From DATHWB01 sp040880725 (GTDB taxonomy: Bacteria; Actinomycetota; Acidimicrobiia; Spongiisociales; ZC4RG35): a stretch of 64,000 nucleotides of DNA. Numbering within the stretch: the first letter of the stretch is position 1; each line of letters begins with the position of its first letter. The DNA lies in the NCBI GenBank assembly GCA_040880725.1, contig JBBDHV010000059.1, forward strand, positions 1 to 64,000. Direction: 5' to 3'. The notes under the pieces were generated by a model, which worked only from the letters and a program-made list of their open reading frames with translations, was not told the DNA's origin and did no database searches. Shown here piece after piece: positions 18,103-27,764 of the stretch. The translations under genes were made by a program, and so were the position numbers.

Positions 18103-19455
18103 TCAGCTCGACCAGAGCAGCGTCGCCGGATGGAACTGGCTCCAGGCGAACCAGAACGCCTGGTGAGATGGCAACACCTCACCGCCCGACCGGGCTCGGA
18201 GACCGCCCCCGTCGGCCACGATCGTGACTCCGGCCAGGGTGACTGCCTCGCCGGCGGCGATTGCCGCTTTGGCGGTCTCGACAGGGAATGCCACTGCGGT
18301 TCCGTCCGAGAGAACGACTCCCAAGATTTGGGACTGGGTGGGAAGCCGGAGGTCGCGATCGCCGATCGGGAAAATCGGGCCGTTGTCATCGCGGCCACCC
18401 AGCGGGACGAGATCGTAGGAGCGGCCGATCCCGCCGTCGGCCGCCACGATCGTCGTCTCGGGATGGGCAGCCTTCCACTCACCCCACGACGATGTGACGA
18501 CCCCCGCCTGTTCGAGGACGACGCCGGCAGTGAACATCGGGCCCGACACAGCAGCTCCGGTGAAGGTGTCGAAGACCGACAGGCTCGCAAGGTCGTACAT
18601 CACCTTGTTCGACCGTGACAGGAGCCCCGAGGTGCGCAGCACCGGGGCGGGAAAGCCCGCGACATTGTCAGTGAAGAACACCTGGGCCGAGGCACAGAGC
18701 GTGCAATAGGGCATCCCGAAGCGACGTTCGCCGAGCGTGTCGTTGACCATCTCGTGGACTTCCATGATGTGCTTCGGGTACGCCCGGGCCTCGCCACTGA
18801 TCGTGACCCCGAACACGATGCCGTCGTCGGGATACCAGGCACCGGCGGCGGCGTTGGTCACCTCCGGGTCATCGAGCGCGGGGATACAGCCACGAGGGCA
18901 CGGGTCGGGGTCACCGGCAGGCCGGTCGTCGATGAGCACACCGCCCCAGGACAAATATCTGAGCTCGAGGTCGTTCGGTTCGGCAAACACGAAGTCCCAG
19001 CGTTCGTCGACCGCAGTGAAGAGACGCCGCTTGTAGTCGAGGTAGCCGGGAGGTGCCGGGGTGTCCCAGGCGATCAGATGGTCGGTGACCGAGACCCACA
19101 TGCCGAAACTCGAGAACTCGACTCCGGTCAGGGAGAGGAGTGCCTCCTGAGCTGCGTCGAGGAGATCGCCCGCACCGGCGAAGCGAAGGAGATCGGCGAT
19201 GAGCCAGGAAATCCGTGCGTCGTCGGATTCGCCGAGGGCGCGAACGCCATCCGCGGTCACCGCATCGGGCAGCCCTGACCATATGTCGTCGAGGAGTGCG
19301 GTGGTGGCATCATCGAGCGGTCCCTCCGGTGACACCGGAGCGGGGGGAAACGGGAGCGTGGGCGGGGGAGTGGCCGACGTCGTCGTCTCCGCGTTCCGTG
19401 GCGCACAGGCCACCACCACGATGCCGATGGCGATGAGAATGGGGAGCCGACTCAT
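18103..19455 (-). CDS. DUF3179 lipoprotein
   Basis: 450 residues. The N-terminus is a lipoprotein signal (RLPILIAIGIVVVAC, lipobox VVAC), so it should be anchored outside the membrane, followed by a Thr/Pro linker to about residue 45. The C-terminal half has the DUF3179 pattern: GEARAYPKHIMEVHEMVNDT, PYCTLCASAQVF, RTSGLLSRSNKVMYD and SSWGEWKAAHPET. The paired cysteines in YCTLC are the most conserved feature. Function unknown. Residues 45-190 have no domain I recognise. Its signal sequence is nearly identical at DNA level to that of the lipoprotein at 24861-25754. Confidence 0.82.
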   Translation of the reverse strand: MSRLPILIAIGIVVVACAPRNAETTTSATPPPTLPFPPAPVSPEGPLDDATTALLDDIWSGLPDAVTADGVRALGESDDARISWLIADLLRFAGAGDLLDAAQEALLSLTGVEFSSFGMWVSVTDHLIAWDTPAPPGYLDYKRRLFTAVDERWDFVFAEPNDLELRYLSWGGVLIDDRPAGDPDPCPRGCIPALDDPEVTNAAAGAWYPDDGIVFGVTISGEARAYPKHIMEVHEMVNDTLGERRFGMPYCTLCASAQVFFTDNVAGFPAPVLRTSGLLSRSNKVMYDLASLSVFDTFTGAAVSGPMFTAGVVLEQAGVVTSSWGEWKAAHPETTIVAADGGIGRSYDLVPLGGRDDNGPIFPIGDRDLRLPTQSQILGVVLSDGTAVAFPVETAKAAIAAGEAVTLAGVTIVADGGGLRARSGGEVLPSHQAFWFAWSQFHPATLLWSS

Positions 19456-19508
19456 TCGTAGGATCCTGGCGGACCGCTGCGGTGCTGTCAGCGTCTGGCC
19501 GGTCGAGT

Positions 19509-22259
19509 TCAGCCGGTGTTTCGCATTCCCGCCGCGATGCCGTTCACCGTGAGAAGCAGGGCGCGTTCGAGCGCCTCGTCCTGTTCCCCCGCACGACTGC
19601 GCTCCAACAGCGAGACCTGCAGGTAGTTCAGAGGATCGAGGTAGTAGTCCCGAACGGCCAGGGTTCTCTGCAGGATCGGGAGCCGGTCCAAGAGGGCATT
19701 TCCGGTGATCCGGGCGATCTCCTCAGACGTGCGGACGTACTCCTCGGTGATCGTGTCGAAGAGGTGGTGGTGGATGGGGTCGACGAGTTGGCGCACATAC
19801 CGTGAGGCGATCGCGAGGTCCGTCTTCGTGAGCGTCATCTCCACGTTCGAGACAAATGTCTGCATGAAAAGCCACTTGTCCTGCATCTCCTCAATCACAT
19901 CCCACGCGCCGGCCTCGCGGGCCGCGGCGAGACCCGTCCCCACGCCGAACCATCCCGGGACGATCTGGCGCGACTGGGTCCAGCCGAAGACCCAGGGAAT
20001 CGCCCGCAGGTCGTCGAGGCCCGCGGTGCCGCCGGGTCGTCTGGACGGACGCGAGCCGATGTTCATCTCACCGAGTTCCTCCACCGGAGTCGAGGAGAGG
20101 AAGTAGTCGACCAGGCCCTCGGTGTCCACCAGGGATCGGTAGGCACCGAAGGCAGCCTGGGAGACGAGTTCCATCGTTTCGGTCCAGCGGTCGAGCACGT
20201 CCTTGGGCTGACGGGACACCCGGTGCAGCAGGGACGCTTCGAGCACCGACGCCAGCGCCAGCTCGAGATTGCGGGTGGCGAGTCCGGGCAAGCCGTACTT
20301 GTCCGAAATCACCTCGCCCTGTTCGGTGACCTTGATCCCACCATGGATCGTGCCGAACGGCTGGGCCAGGATCGCCTGATGGGTGGGACCACCCCCCCGG
20401 CCGATCGTCCCGCCCCGGCCGTGGAACAGCAGGAGCGTGACTCCATGGGCCTGGGCAGCGTTGCGAAGCAGCCGCTGGGCTTTGTAGATCTCCCACTGGG
20501 AGGTGGTGATGCCCCCGAACTTGTTCGAATCGGAGTATCCGAGCATCACCTCCTGGGTGTTTCCTCGCAACTCCACGATCCTGCGATATGCGGGTTCGGA
20601 CAGCATCGCGTCGAGGAGTTCCCCCGCCCGTCGCAGTTCCTCGATCGTCTCGAAGAGCGGCACGATGTCGATCGCCGCCTTCCCGGCGTGCAGATCGACG
20701 AGGCCGGCGTCCCGTGCGAGCACGGCTGCGGCGAGGACGTCGTCGACGCCTTGGGTCATCGAGATGACGTAGGACTCGATCACGCCGGGATCGAAACGCT
20801 CGTGGGCGCGTCGAATCGCGTTGAACGCCTCGAACGTGACTGCGGCGCGACCTTCGAGCGGCGTGACCGGGGATGCGAGCGGTCGCCGGTTCTCCAGCTC
20901 TTCGGAGAGCAGACGACGACGCTCCTCCCGATCGAGGCCGGCGTAGTCCGCCCCCAACCGCTCGTAGAGCTGGATGAGGACCTCGTGATGCTGTTCGGCG
21001 TGCTCACGAACGTCCATCGTCGCCAGGTGAAACCCGAACGTCTCGGCATTGCGGATCACCCTCATCAGCGCGCCGTCGGCGATGAGCCGGCCCGAGTTCT
21101 CCCGGAGCGACTGCGCCATCAAGTGGAGATCCGACAGCAACTCGTCGGGTCGCAGATAATCCTTGCCGGGAACATGGCGGGCGTCTCCGGCGATGCGCTC
21201 TTGGGTATTGCGCAAACGTTGGTGGATGTACGCGCACTTCAGGCGGTAGGGCTCGTCCGCATTGAGGATCTTGAACCGTTCCCATACCGCAGGCAGGACA
21301 GCGCGATCTGCCGCGAGGCTGGTTGCGAGCTCGTCGGTGATTCCGTGGATCCTCGCCGACATCGAGAGCTCCTCGGCAACCGCCTCCACGTGTTCGATGA
21401 GTGCCCGCAGACCGTGCTCGTGCTGCATCTCAAGGACCTGCATCGTCAACTCGGGAGTCACGTTCGGGTTGCCGTCACGGTCGCCACCCACCCACGTGCC
21501 GAATCGGATCACCGGGCCGCGCGCCGCCGTTTCGTCGGTGAGCCTCCCCAGTTGGACGGCGATCTCGTCTCCGAGATCCGGCAGCACGTCGGATGCCAGC
21601 TGGTCGAGGTAGAAGACTGCCGAACGCGCTTCGTCCATGGGTGTCGGACGGTTGGCGCGCAACTCGTCGGTCTGCCAGATCTGATCGATCAGCTCGGCAA
21701 CCCGCCGGTCGATCCGCACCCGCTCGCTGTCGGTGCTGCGGGGGTCGGACCGTTCACCGAGGAGTTCGGCAACGCGCCGCAGCTTCGTCAAGAGCGTACG
21801 GCGCGCAGCCTCTGTCGGGTGTGCGGTGAATACGGGCCGCAATTCGAGCCGTCCGATCACCGCGGAGACGAGTTCGGGGTCGAGATCTGCTTCGAGAATG
21901 CGGTCGACGGTGGCAGCGATCGTGCGGTTCTCGTCGGTCATCGTCAGATCACCGACACGGTGGCTCTGTTCGGCGACGTTCGCCAGGTAGAAGTACGCAG
22001 AGAACGCACGTACGAGGTTGATCGCATCGGGGATCGACATCGAGCCGAGTACCTGTTCGAGTTCCTTTCCCGCTTCCTCGTTGCCGGTGAGGCGGACGGA
22101 CTTCGTCAGAGCTCGCACGCGTTCGACGAGGTCGAGCAACTCCGACCCGTGCTGGCGTGTGAGCGCATTGCCGAGTTCGGCACCCAGACGCCGGATGTCG
22201 GCGCGCAGCTCCTCGTCGCGTGGGTCGTCGATGGCGTCGGAGAGATCCATGGAAGTCAC
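19509..22259 (-). CDS. ppc: Phosphoenolpyruvate carboxylase
   Basis: 916 residues, the standard length. It adds bicarbonate to PEP to form oxaloacetate, refilling the TCA cycle. Catalytic motifs: FTAHPTEAARRT with the essential His, GYSDSNKFGGITTS, FHGRGGTIGRGGGPTHQA, and the conserved C-terminus GIAAGMRNTG. The GTG at 22259 is chosen because a TAGTCT box lies 7 nt upstream; the alternative ATG is three codons further in (22250). Divergent from ffh across about 70 bp. Confidence 0.95.
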   Translation of the reverse strand: MTSMDLSDAIDDPRDEELRADIRRLGAELGNALTRQHGSELLDLVERVRALTKSVRLTGNEEAGKELEQVLGSMSIPDAINLVRAFSAYFYLANVAEQSHRVGDLTMTDENRTIAATVDRILEADLDPELVSAVIGRLELRPVFTAHPTEAARRTLLTKLRRVAELLGERSDPRSTDSERVRIDRRVAELIDQIWQTDELRANRPTPMDEARSAVFYLDQLASDVLPDLGDEIAVQLGRLTDETAARGPVIRFGTWVGGDRDGNPNVTPELTMQVLEMQHEHGLRALIEHVEAVAEELSMSARIHGITDELATSLAADRAVLPAVWERFKILNADEPYRLKCAYIHQRLRNTQERIAGDARHVPGKDYLRPDELLSDLHLMAQSLRENSGRLIADGALMRVIRNAETFGFHLATMDVREHAEQHHEVLIQLYERLGADYAGLDREERRRLLSEELENRRPLASPVTPLEGRAAVTFEAFNAIRRAHERFDPGVIESYVISMTQGVDDVLAAAVLARDAGLVDLHAGKAAIDIVPLFETIEELRRAGELLDAMLSEPAYRRIVELRGNTQEVMLGYSDSNKFGGITTSQWEIYKAQRLLRNAAQAHGVTLLLFHGRGGTIGRGGGPTHQAILAQPFGTIHGGIKVTEQGEVISDKYGLPGLATRNLELALASVLEASLLHRVSRQPKDVLDRWTETMELVSQAAFGAYRSLVDTEGLVDYFLSSTPVEELGEMNIGSRPSRRPGGTAGLDDLRAIPWVFGWTQSRQIVPGWFGVGTGLAAAREAGAWDVIEEMQDKWLFMQTFVSNVEMTLTKTDLAIASRYVRQLVDPIHHHLFDTITEEYVRTSEEIARITGNALLDRLPILQRTLAVRDYYLDPLNYLQVSLLERSRAGEQDEALERALLLTVNGIAAGMRNTG

Positions 22260-22266
22260 GCCACCG

Positions 22267-22272
22267 AGACTA
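22267..22272 (-). promoter_or_regulatory. -10 box TAGTCT, leaderless promoter for ppc
   Basis: On the minus strand TAGTCT is followed by 7 nt and a GTG in frame with ppc. Confidence 0.4.
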
Positions 22273-22316
22273 CCCACGCGGTCTGGAGTCTTTTCCATGC
22301 ACGCCGCCAAGGCAGT

Positions 22317-22322
22317 TACCGT
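22317..22322 (+). promoter_or_regulatory. -10 box TACCGT, promoter for ffh
   Basis: TACCGT ends 9 nt before the ffh ATG, giving a leader of only a few bases. Confidence 0.35.
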
Positions 22323-22331
22323 TCAGCTCCG

Positions 22332-23669
<1,338 letters not shown>

Positions 23670-23674
23670 AGTAG

Positions 23675-24106
23675 ATGGCCGTCAAGATGCGCCTGATGCG
23701 CATGGGGAAGAAGCACTCCCCGTTCTATCGCGTGGTCGTCATCGACGGCCGTGCGCCGCGTGATGGCCGATACATCGACCTGTTGGGCCGGTACGACCCT
23801 CGCCAGGAGCCTTCGGTGATCGAGATCGACACCGAGAAGGCGATCGACTGGTTGAAGAAGGGCGCACAACCCACCGAGGCGGTGCGCAAGCTTCTCGAAA
23901 TTTCCGGGGCGATGTCTCGCTACAAGGTCGCGGCAGGCAAGATTCACACCGTGCGGGCCGCGACGCCGGCGGCACCCGTCGAGGAGCCCGCTGAGGCTCC
24001 TGCCGACGAGGCCGATGCCGTCGCAGAGGCGACGGAAGAGCCAAGCGCAGAAGAGTCGGAGGCCGATGCCGAAGCCGAAGACGAGACAGGCTCGGAGGAA
24101 GAGTGA
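23675..24106 (+). CDS. rpsP: 30S ribosomal protein S16
   Basis: 143 residues. The first 80 or so are standard S16 (MAVKMRLMRMGKKHSPFYRVV, then IDLLGRYDPRQEP). The remaining tail of about 55 residues is almost all Ala, Glu, Asp and Pro. S16 is normally 80-100 residues; acidic tails occur in some actinobacteria. AGAGGTGA lies 5 nt before the ATG, overlapping the ffh stop. It is coupled to khpA by a GTGA overlap. Confidence 0.95.
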   Translation: MAVKMRLMRMGKKHSPFYRVVVIDGRAPRDGRYIDLLGRYDPRQEPSVIEIDTEKAIDWLKKGAQPTEAVRKLLEISGAMSRYKVAAGKIHTVRAATPAAPVEEPAEAPADEADAVAEATEEPSAEESEADAEAEDETGSEEE

Positions 24107-24360
24107 CTGACACGAAGGGTGAAATCGTCGAGAACGTCGTCACGTTCCTCGTCAAAGAGATCGTGTCGAAGCCGGAAGAAGTGTCGGTGACCCTGGTCGA
24201 ACAGGGTCCCGACGACGTCGTGGCGGAGGTTCGCACGGCCAAGGGCGACCTCGGTCGGGTCATTGGCCGCCGCGGGAGGGTCGCACGTGCAATCCGCACT
24301 GTCGCACAAGCTGCGGCTGACGAGGAGGGCCTGTCTGCCGGCGTCGAGTTCATCGACTGA
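24103..24360 (+). CDS. khpA: KH-domain RNA-binding protein KhpA
   Basis: 85 residues. A single KH domain with the GxxG loop in LGRVIGRRGRVARAIRTV. KhpA is a small RNA chaperone-like protein, often partnering KhpB, and is typically encoded between rpsP and rimM exactly as here. The GTG start at 24103 overlaps the rpsP stop (GTGA). Confidence 0.92.
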   Translation: MTDTKGEIVENVVTFLVKEIVSKPEEVSVTLVEQGPDDVVAEVRTAKGDLGRVIGRRGRVARAIRTVAQAAADEEGLSAGVEFID

Positions 24361-24364
24361 CGGT

Positions 24365-24856
24365 GTGCTGGTCGGCCGAATCGGCCGCCCGCACGGATTG
24401 CACGGGTATGTGACCGTCCATCCCGAAACCGACAACCCCGATCGGTTCGCGCCCGGGAGTCCGGTGCTGACCGACTCCGGGGACACGCTGACCGTTCAGA
24501 AATCCCAGGAGCGGGGCAACAAACTGCTGGTGCGCTTCGAAGAAGTCGGCGACCGCACTGCGGCCGAGGCCCTGACAGGCACGCAGCTCTTCATCGACGA
24601 AGCGGAACGCCGTCCGCTCGCGGACAACGAGTACTGGCCCGATGATCTGGTGGGTCTCGCGGCGGTCTCGAACGCCGGCGTCGCGCTCGGGCGGGTCGAG
24701 TCGGTGATCGAAGGCGCCGCCCAGTTTCGACTCGTGATTCGCGGTTCGGAGGGCCAGTTCGAAGTGCCGTTCGTCGCCGAACTGGTGCCCGAGGTCGATC
24801 TGGCGAGCGGCACGATCGTGATCGCCGATCTTCCCGGTCTCGTGCCCTGGGACTGA
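24365..24856 (+). CDS. rimM: Ribosome maturation factor RimM
   Basis: 163 residues. It binds S19 and helps mature the 30S head. N-terminal barrel: VLVGRIGRPHGLHGYVTVHPETD; PRC-like domain: EYWPDDLVGLAAVSNAGVALG; the C-terminus FVAELVPEVDL...IVIADLPGLVPWD is typical. The GTG at 24365, 4 nt after the khpA stop, gives the expected N-terminus; a longer open frame upstream lies in khpA. trmD, usually next, is about 4.6 kb away because an accessory block has been inserted. Confidence 0.93.
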   Translation: MLVGRIGRPHGLHGYVTVHPETDNPDRFAPGSPVLTDSGDTLTVQKSQERGNKLLVRFEEVGDRTAAEALTGTQLFIDEAERRPLADNEYWPDDLVGLAAVSNAGVALGRVESVIEGAAQFRLVIRGSEGQFEVPFVAELVPEVDLASGTIVIADLPGLVPWD

Positions 24857-24860
24857 GTGG

Positions 24861-25754
24861 TCAGGAGAGTTCGAGCGAGATCGGGATCTGGCTGCCCACG
24901 ACCATGGTGGCCGATCCGTCTGGCCCGTTCGGAACCAGCACGGTGAACGCCCCCCAGGCGTCGGAGCGTTCACCGATCTCGCCATCCACGATCTGCTCGG
25001 TGCCGCCCGCTTCGATGGCGACGGACATGGTCTCCGCATTTCCGCGCACATATCCGTTGACCGTGAAGGGGTAGCTCGCGGAATCGCCGACAGGGTCGAT
25101 CACGACGAGATCCTCTGTGACCATCGCCGGCAACTGGTACGGGTCCCCACCGGAGAGGATGTCCACGACGATCCGGGCAGGTCCGGACGCCACACTCACC
25201 CGGACCAGGGCCGGCTCGCCGAGGTGGAGGTCGACGAAGAGGTCCCCCGTGGTGCGCCGCACGACGTAGGCGGTGTCGACCAGACCGGTGTCGACGACCT
25301 GCTCGATGATCGATGAGCGCGTGACGGCGGGATCGAGTTGCAGCCGCAGCACGCCTGCGGGCCGAATGAACAGGGGGCCCACGCCGGGTGGCAGCACTGC
25401 GGGCGCGCCACTCGTCGCAGCGAACTCGATCACCACGCGCACACATGTCGGGTAACTCACCCAGCGCACACCCGAGACGATGGTCGAATCGGTGTCACCG
25501 CGTTCGATCAACCCGGCGCCGCCACTCTCCACGAACGGCTCCGAGCCGGCTTCACACGGTGGCGCCGTCCCTGCGGTCGGCGCGGAGGCGCCGGTGGGCG
25601 TCGTTGACGTGGGCGAACTCGACTGGGTGTCGGAAGGAGTCGTGGGGGTCGTGGTCGTGGTTCCGGAGTCAGGGCCGGGTGCGCACGCAGCGAGGACCAG
25701 CACGGCGATGAGAATCGGGAGCCGGTCCCACCCCCGGCGGGAAATGGGCCGCAT
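24861..25754 (-). CDS. Lipoprotein with C-terminal Gmad2-like Ig domain
   Basis: 297 residues. Lipoprotein signal RLPILIAVLVLAAC (lipobox LAAC) followed by a Thr/Ser/Pro linker to about residue 70. A middle beta-rich domain (about 75-200) resembles an AMIN-like or spore-germination-associated domain. The last 90 residues (VVIDPVGDSASYPFTVNGYVRGNAE onwards) fit the Gmad2 immunoglobulin-like fold. Likely a cell-surface protein of unknown function. Leaderless: TAGCCT 7 nt before the ATG. Converges with rimM, 4 nt apart, and is divergent from the histidine kinase. Confidence 0.7.
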   Translation of the reverse strand: MRPISRRGWDRLPILIAVLVLAACAPGPDSGTTTTTPTTPSDTQSSSPTSTTPTGASAPTAGTAPPCEAGSEPFVESGGAGLIERGDTDSTIVSGVRWVSYPTCVRVVIEFAATSGAPAVLPPGVGPLFIRPAGVLRLQLDPAVTRSSIIEQVVDTGLVDTAYVVRRTTGDLFVDLHLGEPALVRVSVASGPARIVVDILSGGDPYQLPAMVTEDLVVIDPVGDSASYPFTVNGYVRGNAETMSVAIEAGGTEQIVDGEIGERSDAWGAFTVLVPNGPDGSATMVVGSQIPISLELS

Positions 25755-25761
25755 CCCAAAG

Positions 25762-25767
25762 AGGCTA
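25762..25767 (-). promoter_or_regulatory. -10 box TAGCCT, leaderless promoter for the lipoprotein
   Basis: On the minus strand TAGCCT, 7 nt, ATG at 25754. It forms a divergent pair with the identical box at 25786-25791. Confidence 0.55.
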
Positions 25768-25785
25768 ACTCGGCCCCGGGGCCCG

Positions 25786-25791
25786 TAGCCT
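25786..25791 (+). promoter_or_regulatory. -10 box TAGCCT, leaderless promoter for the histidine kinase
   Basis: TAGCCT, exactly 6 nt, ATG at 25798. Confidence 0.55.
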
Positions 25792-25797
25792 GCAGAT

Positions 25798-26910
25798 ATG
25801 ACCGCGCCGGCTCACGACGACCTCGAACCGATTCTCCTGCGGATCGCCGCCGGGGCCCGGGTCGTGGGCGCGGCGTGGGTTGGCATCCTCGTCATCTCGG
25901 CGTACCTGGTGGCCGGCGACTCGATGGAACGGCCGTGGCTGCCGATCACCGTGGCGACGGTCGTCGCCGGCTGGTCGATGCTGTCGGTGGGATGGTCCGG
26001 GTCCCGACCCGGGCGACTGGTGTCGACTTCGACGCTGGTCGTCGACATCGGACTCGGTGCTGCGGCGCTGATCGCGACCGCATTCACCGGCGACGGCGTT
26101 CCCACGTATTCGGGTGGGCTTCCCCTCATCGTGGTTGCGGTGGCTTCCATCCGCGGTCGGGGACATGCATGGATCGCGGCCGTCGTCATGGCGACAATCA
26201 CCCTCGTGGTGCGTCCGGGCGGCGTCGGTGAGGCGGTTGGCTCCATCGTCCTCTACGCGGCGGGAGCGGCGATCTTCACCTGGATCGTCCGGATACTGAG
26301 AATCTCCGATGGAAGGCGCCGCGACGCGGACGACCTCAGACGAACGGCCGAGGCGGCAGCTGCGAGAGCCGAGGAACGAGTCGAGATCTCGCGCCACCTA
26401 CACGATTCGGTCCTGCAGACGCTCGCGCTCATTCAGCGCCGGGCGGAATCCGCCGCCGCGGTGACGGTGCTGGCGCGACAGCAGGAGCGGGAACTGCGAG
26501 AATGGCTGTTCGGGGCATCCCCGGTGGAAGGTTCCTTCTCGTCGGCGTTGGGCGCCGTCGCGTCCGAAGCCGAGGTGCGGTACTCGATACCTGTCGAAGT
26601 CGTCATGTCGGGCGACGAGCCTCTGTCCGAGGGCGGCCTCGCTCTCGTGGCCGCCGCGGGCGAGGCGATCACCAACGCCGCAGCACACTCGGGTGCAGAG
26701 GTGGTGTCGGTGTTCGGGGAAGTCACCGGCGACGTGATCCGCGTTTTCGTACGGGACCGGGGACGGGGATTCGATCCCGAACAGCTTCCGGAGGACCGGT
26801 TGGGTGTACGGGAGTCGATTCTCGGCCGGGTGCACGGTCGCAAGGGTCAGGCGACCGTACGATCCGAGCCTGGATGGGGAACCGAATGGAGACTGGAGGT
26901 CCCGCGATGA
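25798..26910 (+). CDS. NarL/DesK-type sensor histidine kinase
   Basis: 370 residues. The N-terminal half has five or six membrane segments (about 20-165) with almost no extracytoplasmic domain, as in kinases that sense the membrane itself. The dimerisation and phosphoacceptor helix is ISRHLHDSVLQTLALIQ with His near residue 200 (HisKA_3 type). ATPase motifs are AAGEAITNAAAHSG (N box), VRDRGRGFDP (G1) and GVRESILGRV (G2). ATGA overlap with the response regulator, its evident partner. Signal unknown; the neighbouring DUF4097 operon makes envelope state a reasonable guess. Confidence 0.9.
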   Translation: MTAPAHDDLEPILLRIAAGARVVGAAWVGILVISAYLVAGDSMERPWLPITVATVVAGWSMLSVGWSGSRPGRLVSTSTLVVDIGLGAAALIATAFTGDGVPTYSGGLPLIVVAVASIRGRGHAWIAAVVMATITLVVRPGGVGEAVGSIVLYAAGAAIFTWIVRILRISDGRRRDADDLRRTAEAAAARAEERVEISRHLHDSVLQTLALIQRRAESAAAVTVLARQQERELREWLFGASPVEGSFSSALGAVASEAEVRYSIPVEVVMSGDEPLSEGGLALVAAAGEAITNAAAHSGAEVVSVFGEVTGDVIRVFVRDRGRGFDPEQLPEDRLGVRESILGRVHGRKGQATVRSEPGWGTEWRLEVPR

Positions 26911-27542
26911 CGATCCGAGTCTTCATCGTCGACGATCATGACCTGTTCCGGGCCGGCGTGCGCGCGGAACTTCCGGACGATCTCGAAGTGGTCGGCGAGG
27001 CGTCGGAGGTGGGACCGGCCATCGAACTCATCGTCGAGCGAGCTCCCGATGTGGTGTTGCTCGACGTGCACCTTCCCGGCGGCGGGGGAGCGGCCGTCGT
27101 CGCCGGAGTGCGCAAGCAGATCGACGACCAGGTGTTTCTCGCCCTCTCCGCCTCCGATGCGGCCGAGGACGTCGTCTCGGTCGTGCGCGCCGGCGCCCGG
27201 GGATACATCACCAAGACGGCCTCCCCGGCCGAAGTCGCCGCCGCCATCCGCACCGTGGCGTCTGGTGAGGCGGTGTTCTCGTCCCGACTCGCAGGCTTCG
27301 TGCTCGACGCCTTCAGCTCCGTGCCCGTGGGCCAAGTCGACTCCGAGTTCGACCTGCTCACCGATCGGGAGCGCGAGGTGCTCCGACTCATCGCCCGCGG
27401 ATACACCTACCGCGAGACAGGCGAGGAGCTCTTCATCTCCATCAAGACCGTCGAAACCCACGTGTCGAACGTCCTGCGCAAACTCCAGCTCTCCAACCGC
27501 AACGAACTCGCCCGCTGGGCCGCCGAAAGAAGAATCATCTGA
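26907..27542 (+). CDS. LuxR/NarL-family response regulator
   Basis: 211 residues. Receiver domain with acidic pair D9-D10, phosphoacceptor D53 (VVLLDVHLPG) and K103 (GYITKTAS). The C-terminal LuxR helix-turn-helix is LTDREREVLRLIARGYTYRE through TVETHVSNVLRKLQLSNRNEL. The start overlaps the kinase stop (ATGA), with GGAGGT 6 nt before the ATG. A G/C hairpin follows the stop. The regulated genes are unknown; the operon at 27584 is the nearest candidate. Confidence 0.94.
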   Translation: MTIRVFIVDDHDLFRAGVRAELPDDLEVVGEASEVGPAIELIVERAPDVVLLDVHLPGGGGAAVVAGVRKQIDDQVFLALSASDAAEDVVSVVRAGARGYITKTASPAEVAAAIRTVASGEAVFSSRLAGFVLDAFSSVPVGQVDSEFDLLTDREREVLRLIARGYTYRETGEELFISIKTVETHVSNVLRKLQLSNRNELARWAAERRII

Positions 27543-27549
27543 TTACGCA

Positions 27550-27565
27550 GGGGGGTCGCCCCCCC
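27550..27565 (+). terminator. Hairpin after the response regulator
   Basis: Six G, loop TCG, then seven C form a very stable stem just after the stop codon. There is no U tract, so termination is only probable. Confidence 0.45.
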
Positions 27566-27583
27566 GCACAATCAAGCAGACCA

Positions 27584-27622
27584 TTGACAGGATGACATCA
27601 ATCTGACATCATGGTGACATCA
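27584..27622 (+). promoter_or_regulatory. Promoter with triple TGACATCA operator
   Basis: TTGACA (27584-27589), 17 nt, CATCAT (27607-27612) make a sigma-70-type promoter. TGACATCA occurs three times at 27593, 27604 and 27615, each exactly 11 bp apart, one helical turn. The repeats fill the spacer, cover the -10 box and reach the start site. Each box is a near-palindrome (TGA..TCA). Ribbon-helix-helix repressors bind tandem short boxes of this kind, and the operon encodes one, so autoregulation is likely. Confidence 0.7.
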
Positions 27623-27650
27623 CAGCAGCGGATTGCGAGGAGAGCGCACC

Positions 27651-27764
27651 ATGACCGCCCACAGCTTCTACATGGCACACCACGACCATTACCTTCGGCG
27701 CCACCGGGCGACCCCGCGTCTCCCGCGGATCCGTCAGGATCTCGTTGAGAGGGAAACCCGCTGA
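27651..27764 (+). CDS. Small basic protein, 37 residues
   Basis: ATG 27651 to TGA 27764 encodes 37 residues rich in His and Arg (MTAHSFYMAHHDHYLRRHRA at the start). AGGAGA lies 9 nt before the ATG, and the stop overlaps the start of the next gene (TGATG), so the ribosome would be handed over. No membrane segment, no family I recognise. It could be a real small protein or a leader peptide whose translation drives the downstream gene. Coding potential rests on the ribosome binding site and the coupling only. Confidence 0.5.
   Translation: MTAHSFYMAHHDHYLRRHRATPRLPRIRQDLVERETR

Noticed and set aside
20223..22331. About 700-codon extension upstream of ffh in the same frame
   Set aside because: It is antisense to ppc and has no family resemblance; Ffh starts at MFDALTDRF at 22332.
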